Part shown: piece after piece, positions 18,860 to 27,670 of the stretch | Position numbering within the stretch: the stretch's first letter is position 1 | Layout of the letters: each line of letters starts with the position of its first letter | Source: Flagellimonas pacifica | Lineage (GTDB): Bacteria > Bacteroidota > Bacteroidia > Flavobacteriales > Flavobacteriaceae | Assembly: GCF_900215465.1 (NCBI RefSeq) | Contig: NZ_OBEH01000002.1 | Coordinates: 840,427-904,426, forward strand | Direction: 5' to 3' | DNA: 64,000 nt | Made by a program: the position numbers and the translations under genes | Notes under the pieces: generated by a model | What the model was told of the DNA's origin: nothing | What the model saw: the letters and a program-made list of their open reading frames with translations, nothing else | The model's database searches: none

Positions 18860-19035
18860 CATTATACCGTTTATTCATAAAGTAGTCTTATTCCTACATT
18901 ATATTTGACCGTTCAACATTTTCATATAGTATTCTATGGACTGAATATCTAACTTAGAATGGATTTATAGTTCCTACCAAGCCAACCTTTCATATTTATT
19001 AATGATTTGCATAGTCACAAAACACTTGGGTCCTT

Positions 19036-19254
19036 ATGGATTTGAATTGGTATTTCCTATTAAAGAAATTCATGAAGAAGTTTAATTATGGAGTAAACCT
19101 TTATGAACTAGAGTTACAGTCATTAAACCTCCCTTCCTATCCTAGCCTACATTCCGTAACTGAACTATTCAATCGGTTTGATATAGAAAATATAGTACTG
19201 GAAGGACCAAAGACATTAAAACGGGTATCGGACATAAACCTTGAGTGTCCATAA
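19036..19254 (+). pseudogene. Fragment resembling the N-terminus of a C39-peptidase-domain protein
   Basis: A 72-codon ORF, MDLNWYFLLKKFMKKFNY onward. The stretch NLPSYPSLHSVTELFNRFDIENIVLEG matches the helical start of peptidase C39-like domains (PSL-S--- L---I-N), which in Bacteroidota are fused to VKOR or thioredoxin parts or to ABC exporters. The catalytic His and Asp and all later domains are absent. The ORF runs into the first copy of the 21-bp element and stops. Most likely the remnant of a maturation protease deleted from this peptide locus; a genuine short protein is possible. Confidence 0.45.
19230..19250. repeat. 21-bp element, copy 1, upstream of the first double-glycine peptide
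   Basis: Exact copy of the sequence at 19548-19568. The ends form an inverted repeat, GGACA-N11-TGTCC. It lies 41 bp before the ATG at 19292 and covers the last codons of the C39-like fragment. Position relative to the peptide start matches copy 2, suggesting an operator, a promoter part or an mRNA hairpin. Confidence 0.75.
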
Positions 19255-19291
19255 ATGTTCAAGGCATACATTATCTTAAATTATTTTACTT

Positions 19292-19483
19292 ATGAAAAAA
19301 TTAGCAAATCTTACGGGAGTCAAACTGCTTTCTAAAGCAGCTCAAAAAACAATTAATGGAGGAGGTTGCAATCCCTGTGCGGGAAAACCTCAAGGAGCAA
19401 AATGTTATGTTGGCTGTGATCCAGGCAACGTTGGTAGATGCGACATACTTGGCGGTGGGCCGCCATTCTGTGCTGCATTTTAA
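19292..19483 (+). CDS. Double-glycine-leader Cys-rich peptide (bacteriocin/RiPP-like) 1
   Basis: 63 aa. Leader MKKLANLTGVKLLSKAAQ then KTINGG, matching the Bacteroidota pattern MKKL-NL-G-K-LSK-EQK-INGG cut after GG by C39 peptidases. The predicted mature part begins GCNPCAGKPQG and has six cysteines, many Gly and Pro, and ends PPFCAAF. The even Cys number suggests disulfides, or thioether modification if a maturase exists elsewhere. No modification enzyme, immunity gene or transporter lies adjacent. Function as antimicrobial or signal is inferred only. Confidence 0.72.
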   Translation: MKKLANLTGVKLLSKAAQKTINGGGCNPCAGKPQGAKCYVGCDPGNVGRCDILGGGPPFCAAF

Positions 19484-19547
19484 TAACCCTTGAGAGGCTG
19501 TCTTACACTATATAAATAAATTGTGCATGACTTCTATCTGGTAATGT

Positions 19548-19568
19548 GGACATAAACCTTGAGTGTCC
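19548..19568. repeat. 21-bp element, copy 2, upstream of the second double-glycine peptide
   Basis: Identical to 19230-19250 over all 21 bases (GGACA-N11-TGTCC); flanking bases differ apart from a similar A/T-rich run into the ATG. It ends 46 bp before the ATG at 19615, nearly the same offset as copy 1. Confidence 0.75.
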
Positions 19569-19614
19569 TTAAAGTTTCAGGGTTATTTATATCATATTTC
19601 TAAAAAAGTCAAAA

Positions 19615-19797
19615 ATGAAAAAATTAATGAATCTTGATGGGATCAAAACCCTCAACAAAAAAGAACAGCAAAATATTCTTGGAGGTTCAGACAAATGTCA
19701 GCAACTATTTATCTCTGCCAATTGTTGTCATCCTTGGTGGACAACCGTATGCGGTTTTCCTGGTGGTGGTTGTTCCAATGGTGTTTGTTATCTCTAA
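19615..19797 (+). CDS. Double-glycine-leader Cys-rich peptide (bacteriocin/RiPP-like) 2
   Basis: 60 aa. Leader MKKLMNLDGIKTLNKKEQQ then NILGG, clearly homologous to the leader of the peptide at 19292, followed by a different mature part beginning SDKCQQLFIS. That part has six cysteines, including an adjacent pair (NCC), two Trp and a glycine stretch (FPGGGCSNGVCYL). Shared leader with divergent cores is the usual sign of one processing system serving several peptides. Followed by a long perfect hairpin at 19813-19848. Confidence 0.72.
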   Translation: MKKLMNLDGIKTLNKKEQQNILGGSDKCQQLFISANCCHPWWTTVCGFPGGGCSNGVCYL

Positions 19798-19812
19798 CAA
19801 AAAGTATTAACC

Positions 19813-19848
19813 AATAGTAATGACCTCTATTCTGAGGTCATTACTATT
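19813..19848 (+). terminator. Strong hairpin after the peptide genes
   Basis: Perfect 15-bp stem (AATAGTAATGACCTC at 19813-19827 pairing with 19834-19848) and 6-nt loop, 16 bp after the second peptide stop. There is no T run after it, so it may stabilise the 3' end of the peptide mRNA instead of, or as well as, terminating. Confidence 0.6.
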
Positions 19849-19919
19849 CCATATACCATTAAATCAGAATAATTCTACTTTTACGTTAGTCTTAGCAACG
19901 GTTAAGCAAACTCTGAATA

Positions 19920-22316
19920 TCAATCATGTGCTTTAAATATGAGCAAAGATTCACTGTTTTCCATTATTTCCTCTTTGTTCATCATCATTTTACGAAACTT
20001 TCCATTTACAAAAAGCTCTGCTTGGTCTTCATAATGTTTACTGAAAGGATTGCCAGATTGTCCAGTGGGGAGAATACTAATACTGTTCTCAACATCTGAA
20101 AAATCTATGATGCGTCTGGTAGAAGGTCCGGAATTTACTTTGTAAAGACCTGTACTATCGTATGGGAATGCCATATTATTGATGACCTCCCTACTCCCTG
20201 GCACAGGATATGGGCCAACATTAAAAAACTTTCGTAGCATTTCTACTTGACCTATGGGATGGCCATGTTCCAAGGTATGCACTTTCTCCCAAGTCCATTC
20301 GCTTGGATTCTTACCAAAATCGCTGACCAATGAGTTCCATGCATCAGCAAATGATTTTAGAACAATCTCATTTCGTGTTTCTATCTTATCTTTCGTAAGT
20401 ATATTATCCCACCATTTGCCCACATTCATTTTAGCACCCCAGGCAATATGTCTTTTGAGCAAGTGTGTTCCCATAAATTGGTTGAATTGCTCCTTGCCCA
20501 ATTCATCTTCAAAAGTGTTTTTGAGCACAAAATACTCGCACCTGTGATAAAGCGTGGGACTAACATTATCCAAAGTATAGTTTCCATCCCAGTTTTTTAA
20601 TGCATCAATCTGAATCAATTGTTCTTCTGACAATTGAGAAACATCCAAAAGCCTTATCAGTTCTGTTATTAGTACTGGATTAATGGACGAAGTGGCATCC
20701 AGTATCATTTCCGAAACAGATTCCCTGTCCCAATCATTTTTGGCATCCAACAGGCCCACAATTCTCCTTGCCCTATTTTCAGGTAAATAATACCCTGGGT
20801 ACAACATTCCAGAAATAGAATCGGGTTGGTTGTTTGCAGAATACACATAATTCCATGGAGGATTAATAGCACTGGGGTTTTCTGAAAAATCCAAATAGCG
20901 TAAGGGCTCCTCTCTTCCTGTTTTTCCATTAAGGACAAACTTGGTAGAGATACTATCTGGCATCTGATATAGTTTGGCAGCTGCCCACCAGGCAACATTT
21001 CCAGCAGCATCACCATACATGACATTTAACCCTGGAGCGTGAATCTTTGGTAAAGCATGCTCAAACTGCCTCAGGTTTTTTGCTTGACTGATTCCGTAAA
21101 GAGCATCCATAACCTCGTTTTTAGGTTTGGTATAGACCCAAGACATGGCAATGGGCTCTTTGGTAGTAATTTGTTTGGCAATATTGTTGAGTACAGGACC
21201 GTGTCTTGTTTTTTTATAGGTAAAAGAAACGGCTTCTGCATCTTTAACTTTAATCTCTTTGTTGACATATACGTAATCCTCAAAACCATGTTCTGTGGCA
21301 TACTTTGTACTATCAGCAGGATTTGTTTCTTCCAGATAAAAATCTATATCGTCATTCTCAAACATCGTCAGGCCATAAGCCAAATTCCTATCGTGCGCAA
21401 GAACAGGAAAGGGAACTCCGGCAAAATGATATCCGTATTTTTCATAATTGGGAGTACTTATGTGGGCTTCATACCATACAGAAGGTTGCGCAAACCCAAT
21501 ATGTGGGTCATTAGCCAAGATAACCTTACCACTTTTTGTCTTTTCGGGTGCAATTACCCAACTGTTGCTCCCTTCAAACTGAGGGACTGGGAGTTTATCC
21601 AACGCTTTGGTGACACTTGCTGTAATATCCGTTCCAATAGAATCAGCTTCAACATTCTTGTAGTTTTTAATCCAAACTGTTGAAGTATCCGAATGGATGG
21701 GAAACTCTCTTACATATTCCTCTCCAAGTTGATTCTTAATATTTGTTAGGAGTGGATCCGTTTTATGTGCCATTGCAAAACTGAATGCCATATAACCAAT
21801 TGCATTATAACTATCCTTAAGTGAAAAGGGTTCTTTTTTTAAACCCGTAAGATAGAACTCAATGGGTGTTGGGCCTTTTTCTATGAATTCATTGATTCCA
21901 TCCAGATAAGCATTGGACAATTTCACCATTTCACTGTCCATATTCAATTCGGAAATGGTCTTTGAAGTATAATCATCTATACCCAGTGAAAGAAAGAATT
22001 TATCGGTTTCCAACAGATCTTTTCCAAAAACTTCTGAAAGTCTTCCGGTAGCAACCCTCCTTAGCAATTCCATTTGCCAAAGACGATCCTGGGCGTGAAT
22101 ATACCCTAACGCGCGAAAAGCATCTGATTTATTCTGGGCATAAATATGTGGAACTCCATAAGTATCGTAAAAAACATTGACCTCACTTTCTAGTTTGGGC
22201 AGCATTTTTTTTCCTTCGTAATCTGGTTTAAGACTATTGAAAAATATTATGGAACCAATACATATAATGAACAACAGGCCGGTAAGTACTATAAGTACTT
22301 TCTTTAACTTCTTCAC
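19920..22316 (-). CDS. Penicillin acylase family protein (Ntn hydrolase), exported
   Basis: 798 aa. An N-terminal hydrophobic segment (VLIVLTGLLFIICIGSIIFF) directs it across the inner membrane. The family splits itself before a nucleophilic serine; here this is Ser250 in FEGSNSWVIAPE. Other marks: YGVPHIYAQNKSDAFRALGYIHAQDRLWQMELLRR, ILANDPHI and YSANNQP. Homologues cleave beta-lactam side chains or N-acyl-homoserine lactones; the natural substrate is not readable. It is transcribed toward the peptide locus, alone in its orientation up to dsbD 79 bp upstream. Confidence 0.93.
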   Translation of the reverse strand: MKKLKKVLIVLTGLLFIICIGSIIFFNSLKPDYEGKKMLPKLESEVNVFYDTYGVPHIYAQNKSDAFRALGYIHAQDRLWQMELLRRVATGRLSEVFGKDLLETDKFFLSLGIDDYTSKTISELNMDSEMVKLSNAYLDGINEFIEKGPTPIEFYLTGLKKEPFSLKDSYNAIGYMAFSFAMAHKTDPLLTNIKNQLGEEYVREFPIHSDTSTVWIKNYKNVEADSIGTDITASVTKALDKLPVPQFEGSNSWVIAPEKTKSGKVILANDPHIGFAQPSVWYEAHISTPNYEKYGYHFAGVPFPVLAHDRNLAYGLTMFENDDIDFYLEETNPADSTKYATEHGFEDYVYVNKEIKVKDAEAVSFTYKKTRHGPVLNNIAKQITTKEPIAMSWVYTKPKNEVMDALYGISQAKNLRQFEHALPKIHAPGLNVMYGDAAGNVAWWAAAKLYQMPDSISTKFVLNGKTGREEPLRYLDFSENPSAINPPWNYVYSANNQPDSISGMLYPGYYLPENRARRIVGLLDAKNDWDRESVSEMILDATSSINPVLITELIRLLDVSQLSEEQLIQIDALKNWDGNYTLDNVSPTLYHRCEYFVLKNTFEDELGKEQFNQFMGTHLLKRHIAWGAKMNVGKWWDNILTKDKIETRNEIVLKSFADAWNSLVSDFGKNPSEWTWEKVHTLEHGHPIGQVEMLRKFFNVGPYPVPGSREVINNMAFPYDSTGLYKVNSGPSTRRIIDFSDVENSISILPTGQSGNPFSKHYEDQAELFVNGKFRKMMMNKEEIMENSESLLIFKAHD

Positions 22317-22395
22317 GGGGTCTTTGGTTAAGTTAATTAGCTGAACTAAGTTAACTATTTTTCCAAGAAAGGAAAATTACTTGAAGAAAGTAGCG

Positions 22396-24375
22396 CTATT
22401 TATTCATGGAAAGATGATATTCTTCCAATCCAGATTTAAGCCATTCTTCATAAACATCGATGTCTACATATTGAACGGCATCATTTAGAATTTCCATGTT
22501 TGGTGAAAGAAGTACATAATAAGGTTGTGAAGCGGCATTAAAGTTAATAGTTTGGAAAGTGCCCCATTTTTGTCCGATGGTTTCAATAGCCTTTATTCTA
22601 CCAGAATCATATTGGAAGTTGAATTTTTCAGAATCGGGAAGTTCCTTTCTGTCATCTACATATAAAGAAATAAGGACATATTCATCCTTAAGTAATGCAT
22701 AGATTTTTGGGTCGCTCCAGACATTTTCCTCCATTTTCCTACAGTTAACGCAAGCCCACCCCGTAAAATCCAATAGAATGGGTTTGTTCACCTCTTGCGC
22801 ATAGGCAACGCCTTCTTCAAAATCCTTAAAGCAATCCAATCCCAGTGGACAATCGCTTTCAGTTTCGGTTATGCTATAAAAATCCGGTGGAGGAAATCCA
22901 CTTAACAATTTCAAACTGGTAAAGTTTAATAAGCCCAAAATCAGATAAATGCTAAAGGCTCCACTTAACAATCCAACAAGTTTTCTAGTTGAAGAAGGTT
23001 TCTGTTTTGGCCCATCATGCGGAAATCTGAAAACTCCAAAAAGATAAAGGGTGGTCAACACAAAAAGAATGATCCATATCCCCAAGAAAATCTCCCTTTT
23101 AAAAATACCCCAATTGCCCACCAAATCGGCATTGGAAAGGAATTTGAAAGCGAGTGCCAATTCCAAAAAACCCAAAACCACTTTTACGGTAGTCATCCAA
23201 CCTCCGGATTTAGGCAAAGAGTTCAACCAAGTGGGAAATAATGCAAACAAAGCAAAAGGCAGAGCCAATGCAAAGCCAAAACCTACCATACCAGCCGAGA
23301 GGTTCGCGGCCACATTACCTTCGGCCAGGGTTGTGCTCCCCAACAATCCACCTAAAATAGGGCCTGTACATGAAAATGAAACAATAGCTAAGGTAAGTGC
23401 CATAAAAAATATGCCCAGTCCCCCTCCAACTTTAGAAGAAGCGGCATCCATTTTATTAGCCCATGAGCTAGGTAATGTCAACTCGTAGTACCCAAAAAAG
23501 GAAAAGGCAAAAAACACAAAAATGACAAAGAACAGCACATTCAACCAGATATTGGTTGCAATGGTATTCAGTATTTGTGAATCAACAGAATCAAAAACGT
23601 GGAAAGGTAAACTCAACAAAAAGTATATGAGTACAATAAAAAATCCATACAATATGGCATTTATTATTCCTTTGGATTTTTGCTGAGACTGTTTTGTAAA
23701 AAAAGATACGGTAAGGGGAATCATTGGAAAAACACAAGGAGTCAATAGCGCAATCAACCCTCCCAAAAATCCCAATCCAAAAATCATCCACAGATTGGAT
23801 TTGTCCTTGGCACCTTCTAACTCCCCTTGGTTTAGAAGCTCTTTGTTCTTTAAATCCAGTTTTAATGCCCCACTTAAAATCTTGCTGCGTTCATCCAATT
23901 TCTGTTCCGATGCAACAAAAGCATTGCCATCCAAAGAAATTTGAAACAACTCATCTTTTGGAATACACACTTCTTTGCAAATCTGATAGAACAGGTTCAC
24001 CGAAATCTGTTTGATATCAGGTTTTAGCAGTTTTATGCGCTGGGTAAAAATTGCTTCTTTTTTAAAGAAGGTCTCTTCAACCTCAAAGATATCGCTGTAT
24101 TCCTTTATGGTTTCACTTTCTTCCGTTTTGCCAATCAGTTCATAGTCTTCACCTACCTTTTCAAAAGTAAACTCGCTTGGTAAAGAACCTCCTTCTGCGG
24201 TATATTGGGAGTATACGTGCCACCCTTCATGAATCTTTCCTTTAAAAACAAGCTCATACTCGATTTCTGATATTTTTTTTACCTCATGACTCCATAAAGC
24301 AGGGTCCTTTTCAGATTGACCTTGCAAAGTCACAGTGAACAAAAAAGTTCCTAAGAGTAGTAACAAATATCTCAT
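22396..24375 (-). CDS. dsbD: Thiol:disulfide interchange protein DsbD
   Basis: DsbD carries electrons from cytoplasmic thioredoxin across the inner membrane to periplasmic reductases and cytochrome c maturation. This 659-aa protein shows a signal peptide (LLLLLGTFLFTVTLQ), an N-terminal periplasmic domain, a multi-helix domain from about residue 200 with TPCVFPMIPLTVSFF and SCTGPILGGLLGS (the paired membrane cysteines), and a C-terminal thioredoxin domain with active site WACVNCRKME. Its ATG overlaps the tilS stop by 4 bp. Confidence 0.95.
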   Translation of the reverse strand: MRYLLLLLGTFLFTVTLQGQSEKDPALWSHEVKKISEIEYELVFKGKIHEGWHVYSQYTAEGGSLPSEFTFEKVGEDYELIGKTEESETIKEYSDIFEVEETFFKKEAIFTQRIKLLKPDIKQISVNLFYQICKEVCIPKDELFQISLDGNAFVASEQKLDERSKILSGALKLDLKNKELLNQGELEGAKDKSNLWMIFGLGFLGGLIALLTPCVFPMIPLTVSFFTKQSQQKSKGIINAILYGFFIVLIYFLLSLPFHVFDSVDSQILNTIATNIWLNVLFFVIFVFFAFSFFGYYELTLPSSWANKMDAASSKVGGGLGIFFMALTLAIVSFSCTGPILGGLLGSTTLAEGNVAANLSAGMVGFGFALALPFALFALFPTWLNSLPKSGGWMTTVKVVLGFLELALAFKFLSNADLVGNWGIFKREIFLGIWIILFVLTTLYLFGVFRFPHDGPKQKPSSTRKLVGLLSGAFSIYLILGLLNFTSLKLLSGFPPPDFYSITETESDCPLGLDCFKDFEEGVAYAQEVNKPILLDFTGWACVNCRKMEENVWSDPKIYALLKDEYVLISLYVDDRKELPDSEKFNFQYDSGRIKAIETIGQKWGTFQTINFNAASQPYYVLLSPNMEILNDAVQYVDIDVYEEWLKSGLEEYHLSMNK

Positions 24376-25679
24376 ACAGATAGTGTGATTTTTAAAATGG
24401 TTTTGGTTGAATCATCAACTTTAAAGCGTTCATCCAATCTCTTACCTATTACCCAGACAATATTGTTGCCCGAACATAACAACCATTGTTTTTCCTTTGA
24501 TAAAACGTCCATTTTTTCGTCCTTGAAAAACTTGGAAATCTTTTTCTTCCCTTGCATTCCAAAAGGATAAAAATAGTCGCCTTTTTCCCAATTCCTTAAT
24601 ATTAACGGATAGTTTAACTTTTCCTTATCCAAAAAGATGGTGTTTTTTGACGTTTCACCTATGGTTTTCACTTCATCCATCTTCAAGGGAACAGGGGTTT
24701 CAACATTGCATTTTTTTTCTGAAACAAAGTAGGTTTCCTTATTATCAAGTTCCATCTTGGACAAAATCAAATACTCCCTGTCTTTCAACAACCTATGTGT
24801 TTTTGAATGCACTTCCTTTCCACTCATAGCTGTTAAAAGTTGTTTAACATCACCCCACTCAGTAAAACCATATGTATTAAAAAGCTGGTACAAATAGGCT
24901 TCCACTGGTTGTAATTCCCGCAAACGTTCAATATTTATCTCAAACCTATCCCCTTCTCTCTTGAATAAGCTCTTTTTAAGCGCTTCAATATGCTGTTCAA
25001 CAATTGCACTTGTTTGATGTAAATATGTCTGAGTTTGTTTGAAATTTTCCAAAAAAGTAGGATGGAGTTCCTTCAGTTGCGGAACAATTTCCAATCGGAT
25101 TTTATTACGGAGGTATTTATTATCCTGGTTACTACTGTCATCCCGCCATTTAATTTTTTCCTTTTGTGCATAGTCCAGAATCTCATTTCTGGAGAAGTTC
25201 AAAAGTAGACGTATCACTTTATCATTTTGAGCAGGGATTCCGGAGAGACCATCCAGTCCTGTGCCTCTTGAAAGGTTTATCAGAAAAGTTTCCAAATTAT
25301 CATCTGTATGATGGGCAGTCAATATATAATCAAAACCTTTATCGTCCATTAGTTCATTAAACCAATGATAGCGAAGTTTCCTTGCCACCATTTGTACAGA
25401 ACCTTTGCCAAGCTGAACCTGTTCTTGAGTGTTAAATGGCTTTACTTCAACTTCTGTTTTAAGTTCGTCAGCAAGGTTGCGGACAAATAGTTCATCCCCA
25501 TCACTTTCTTCTCCCCTTAAATTAAAGTTGCAATGAGCCAATGTAACATCCAAATCAGACCATACTGATAAATGGGCAAGAACAACACTATCCAATCCAC
25601 CGCTGCAAGCCAGCAACAATCGCTTTCCCATTAAGAAGGAAAAGTTGTTTTGAATATGTGTTTTGAAGCGTTCCAACAT
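24372..25679 (-). CDS. tilS: tRNA(Ile)-lysidine synthase
   Basis: TilS attaches lysine to C34 of the CAU-anticodon tRNA-Ile so that it reads AUA. The PP-loop ATP motif SGGLDSVVLAHL lies near residue 28, followed by AHCNFNLRGEESDGDE and TAHHTDDNLETFLINLSRGTGLDGLSGI, all family-diagnostic. The C-terminal part (PLILRNWEKGDYFYPFGMQGKKKISKFFKDEK) is the TilS C-terminal domain. 435 aa is normal length. It sits between pabB (21 bp) and dsbD (overlap) on the same strand. Confidence 0.95.
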   Translation of the reverse strand: MLERFKTHIQNNFSFLMGKRLLLACSGGLDSVVLAHLSVWSDLDVTLAHCNFNLRGEESDGDELFVRNLADELKTEVEVKPFNTQEQVQLGKGSVQMVARKLRYHWFNELMDDKGFDYILTAHHTDDNLETFLINLSRGTGLDGLSGIPAQNDKVIRLLLNFSRNEILDYAQKEKIKWRDDSSNQDNKYLRNKIRLEIVPQLKELHPTFLENFKQTQTYLHQTSAIVEQHIEALKKSLFKREGDRFEINIERLRELQPVEAYLYQLFNTYGFTEWGDVKQLLTAMSGKEVHSKTHRLLKDREYLILSKMELDNKETYFVSEKKCNVETPVPLKMDEVKTIGETSKNTIFLDKEKLNYPLILRNWEKGDYFYPFGMQGKKKISKFFKDEKMDVLSKEKQWLLCSGNNIVWVIGKRLDERFKVDDSTKTILKITLSV

Positions 25680-25700
25680 GTTGCAAAGTAACGATAAACA

Positions 25701-27002
25701 TTAGGTCCCTTCCAAAACGCTGCGCATAGCTTTTGCTTTGAGCAGACATTCTTGGTATTCTTTTTCAGGGTCCGATTTTGCCGTTATGGCCCCTCCCACG
25801 GAAAAAGAAACATACTTTTTGGTAGCGTTATACAAAATACTGCGAATTACCACATTAAAATCAAAATTCCCTGAGGGGTCAAAATATCCCACTGCCCCAC
25901 TGTAGAGTCCTCTCTTGGTTTCTTCAAGTTCTTCAATAATCTTCATGGCAGAGATTTTTGGAGCGCCTGTCATACTTCCCATGGGAAAAGTTTCCTTTAT
26001 AATCTCTACTGGATTTTTATCCTTTGAAACTTTTGAAACTACGGTCGAAATCATTTGGTGAACCTGTTCAAACGTATACACTGCGCACAGTTCCTCAACT
26101 TCAACGCTTCCTTTTAGCGCGCTTTTGGAAAGATCATTCCTAACCAAATCGGTAATCATTATGTTTTCTGCTCTTTCCTTTTCATCATTTTCCAATCTCA
26201 ATTTGTTCGCTTCATCTTCAGCAGTGGTTATCCCCCTGGGAGCTGTACCTTTTATTGGTTGAGAAATGACTGTTTGACCTAGTTTTTTTAAATAGCGTTC
26301 TGGCGAAGCACACATTAAATATCTATCATCCAATCTCAGAAAGGTAGCAAACGGAGGTTTTGAAATTTCATTTAGATTCTTATACGTTTCCAAAGGGTTT
26401 ATCTCAGTATCCTCAGCATAAAACTCCTGACAAAAATTGGCCTCATAAATATCTCCTCGGTGAATATGTTCCAAAAATGTATTGGCTTTTTCAAAATAAG
26501 CATCTTTGTGAATACGTAATTTTATACGAACGGATTGATGTAACTTTGATTTCTCCTCTTCTAATTCTACAATCTTACATATTTTGGCAAAATCTTTCTC
26601 TATCTCGTGAGCAACATCTTCCAAATATAAAAAGTTGATTTCCTGACCTTTAATGGTAATTATCTTATCTGGTCGAAAAAAATGAACCTCAGGGAAACCA
26701 AGGCCATCATAATTGTTGGAATTCAAATTTTCCAATTCATTTTTCAAATCATAACTAAGGTATCCAAAGAGCCAATCTTGTTTTTTATCGATAAAAAAAT
26801 CCAATTCGTCGATGTTTTGGGCTCTAAAACTGGACTTATCGGTCTGTCCGGATATTGCTAAAATTGCATCAAAGGAACCATACAAGTCAACATGCCCATT
26901 ACTGTCTAACCAAACAATTTTGTGGTTTGGTTTTGACCACTCCAACAAAGCTTTTTTGAACTTTTGGATAGATTGTACAACAAAAGATTGGTGCTTGCGC
27001 AA
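25701..27002 (-). CDS. pabB: Aminodeoxychorismate synthase component I
   Basis: Chorismate-binding enzyme, 433 aa, making 4-amino-4-deoxychorismate for folate with an amidotransferase partner not seen here. Key segments: IHRGDIYEANFCQEFY, SPERYLKKLGQTVISQPIKGTAPRG, LVRNDLSKSALKGSVEVEELCAVYTFEQVHQMIS and FPMGSMTGAPKISAMKIIEELE. The start is a TTG with an in-frame stop two codons upstream and no usable ATG nearby. An isochorismate or anthranilate synthase is less likely because PIKGTAPRG is the PabB/TrpE form and no trp genes are near. Confidence 0.88.
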   Translation of the reverse strand: MRKHQSFVVQSIQKFKKALLEWSKPNHKIVWLDSNGHVDLYGSFDAILAISGQTDKSSFRAQNIDELDFFIDKKQDWLFGYLSYDLKNELENLNSNNYDGLGFPEVHFFRPDKIITIKGQEINFLYLEDVAHEIEKDFAKICKIVELEEEKSKLHQSVRIKLRIHKDAYFEKANTFLEHIHRGDIYEANFCQEFYAEDTEINPLETYKNLNEISKPPFATFLRLDDRYLMCASPERYLKKLGQTVISQPIKGTAPRGITTAEDEANKLRLENDEKERAENIMITDLVRNDLSKSALKGSVEVEELCAVYTFEQVHQMISTVVSKVSKDKNPVEIIKETFPMGSMTGAPKISAMKIIEELEETKRGLYSGAVGYFDPSGNFDFNVVIRSILYNATKKYVSFSVGGAITAKSDPEKEYQECLLKAKAMRSVLEGT

Positions 27003-27008
27003 TAGCTA

Positions 27009-27542
27009 TTACTTTAATGATTGTAAAAAGGTGTCCAAAGCCTCTTGATGTTGTTGGTTCAATGAAGCATCAGTTATACCTTTTTCATCAAAATTGTCAT
27101 GGAACGACGGTAAAGAGAACTCGGAAACAATCTCTGCACCAAATCTTGGCAACATGTTCTTCACAACCTCCAATGCGCCAATTCCTCCTCTTTTTCCAGG
27201 GGAAGTAGACATCAACAACACTTTTTTATCTTCCAAAAACTTTCGTTCAATTCTAGACAACCAATCCAACACATTTTTAAAGTAAGCAGATGGGTTTCCA
27301 TTATGTTCGCTTACAGAAAGTACTACGGCCTCAACTTTTCCTATATCATCCTTTAATTCAATCAAAGAATTGGAATATCCTTTCTCTCTTTCTTCATCCT
27401 CACTGAACATGGGAAAAGGGTATCCGGCCATGTTGAGCAATCTAATTTCATGCTCTTCCGCCAGTGATGTTGTGTATTTAACCAACTTATAATTAATAGA
27501 AGTTGATGAGTTGCTTCCCGCAAATGCTAAAATTGTTGCCAT
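27009..27542 (-). CDS. NADPH-dependent FMN reductase family protein
   Basis: 177 aa flavodoxin-like fold. The N-terminus ILAFAGSNSSTSINYKLVKYT is the FMN-phosphate-binding loop, and VLSVSEHNGNPSAYFKNVLDWLSR matches the second conserved block of the family (P/G E Y N G S - P - - K N - - D). It lies 6 bp before pabB and probably shares its transcript. Role unspecified: quinone, azo or flavin reduction are all possible. Confidence 0.88.
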   Translation of the reverse strand: MATILAFAGSNSSTSINYKLVKYTTSLAEEHEIRLLNMAGYPFPMFSEDEEREKGYSNSLIELKDDIGKVEAVVLSVSEHNGNPSAYFKNVLDWLSRIERKFLEDKKVLLMSTSPGKRGGIGALEVVKNMLPRFGAEIVSEFSLPSFHDNFDEKGITDASLNQQHQEALDTFLQSLK

Positions 27543-27670
27543 ATCGTAAAAAAATGATTGTTTGGCTAAAATACCTCAATTGCGTAATACATGCGAGTAT
27601 TTTGTCTAATTTTGCCCTGCAAAACATCCAAACTTGTTGTAAGGCAAGTATATAGGATAATTATTTGCAA

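Noticed and set aside
21057..21683. 208-codon open frame antisense to the penicillin acylase gene
   Set aside because: Low-complexity, Cys/Phe/Ile-rich composition of a shadow frame; the opposite strand has a complete well-supported enzyme.
23051..23488. 145-codon open frame antisense to dsbD
   Set aside because: Shadow of the dsbD membrane domain; no domain of its own.
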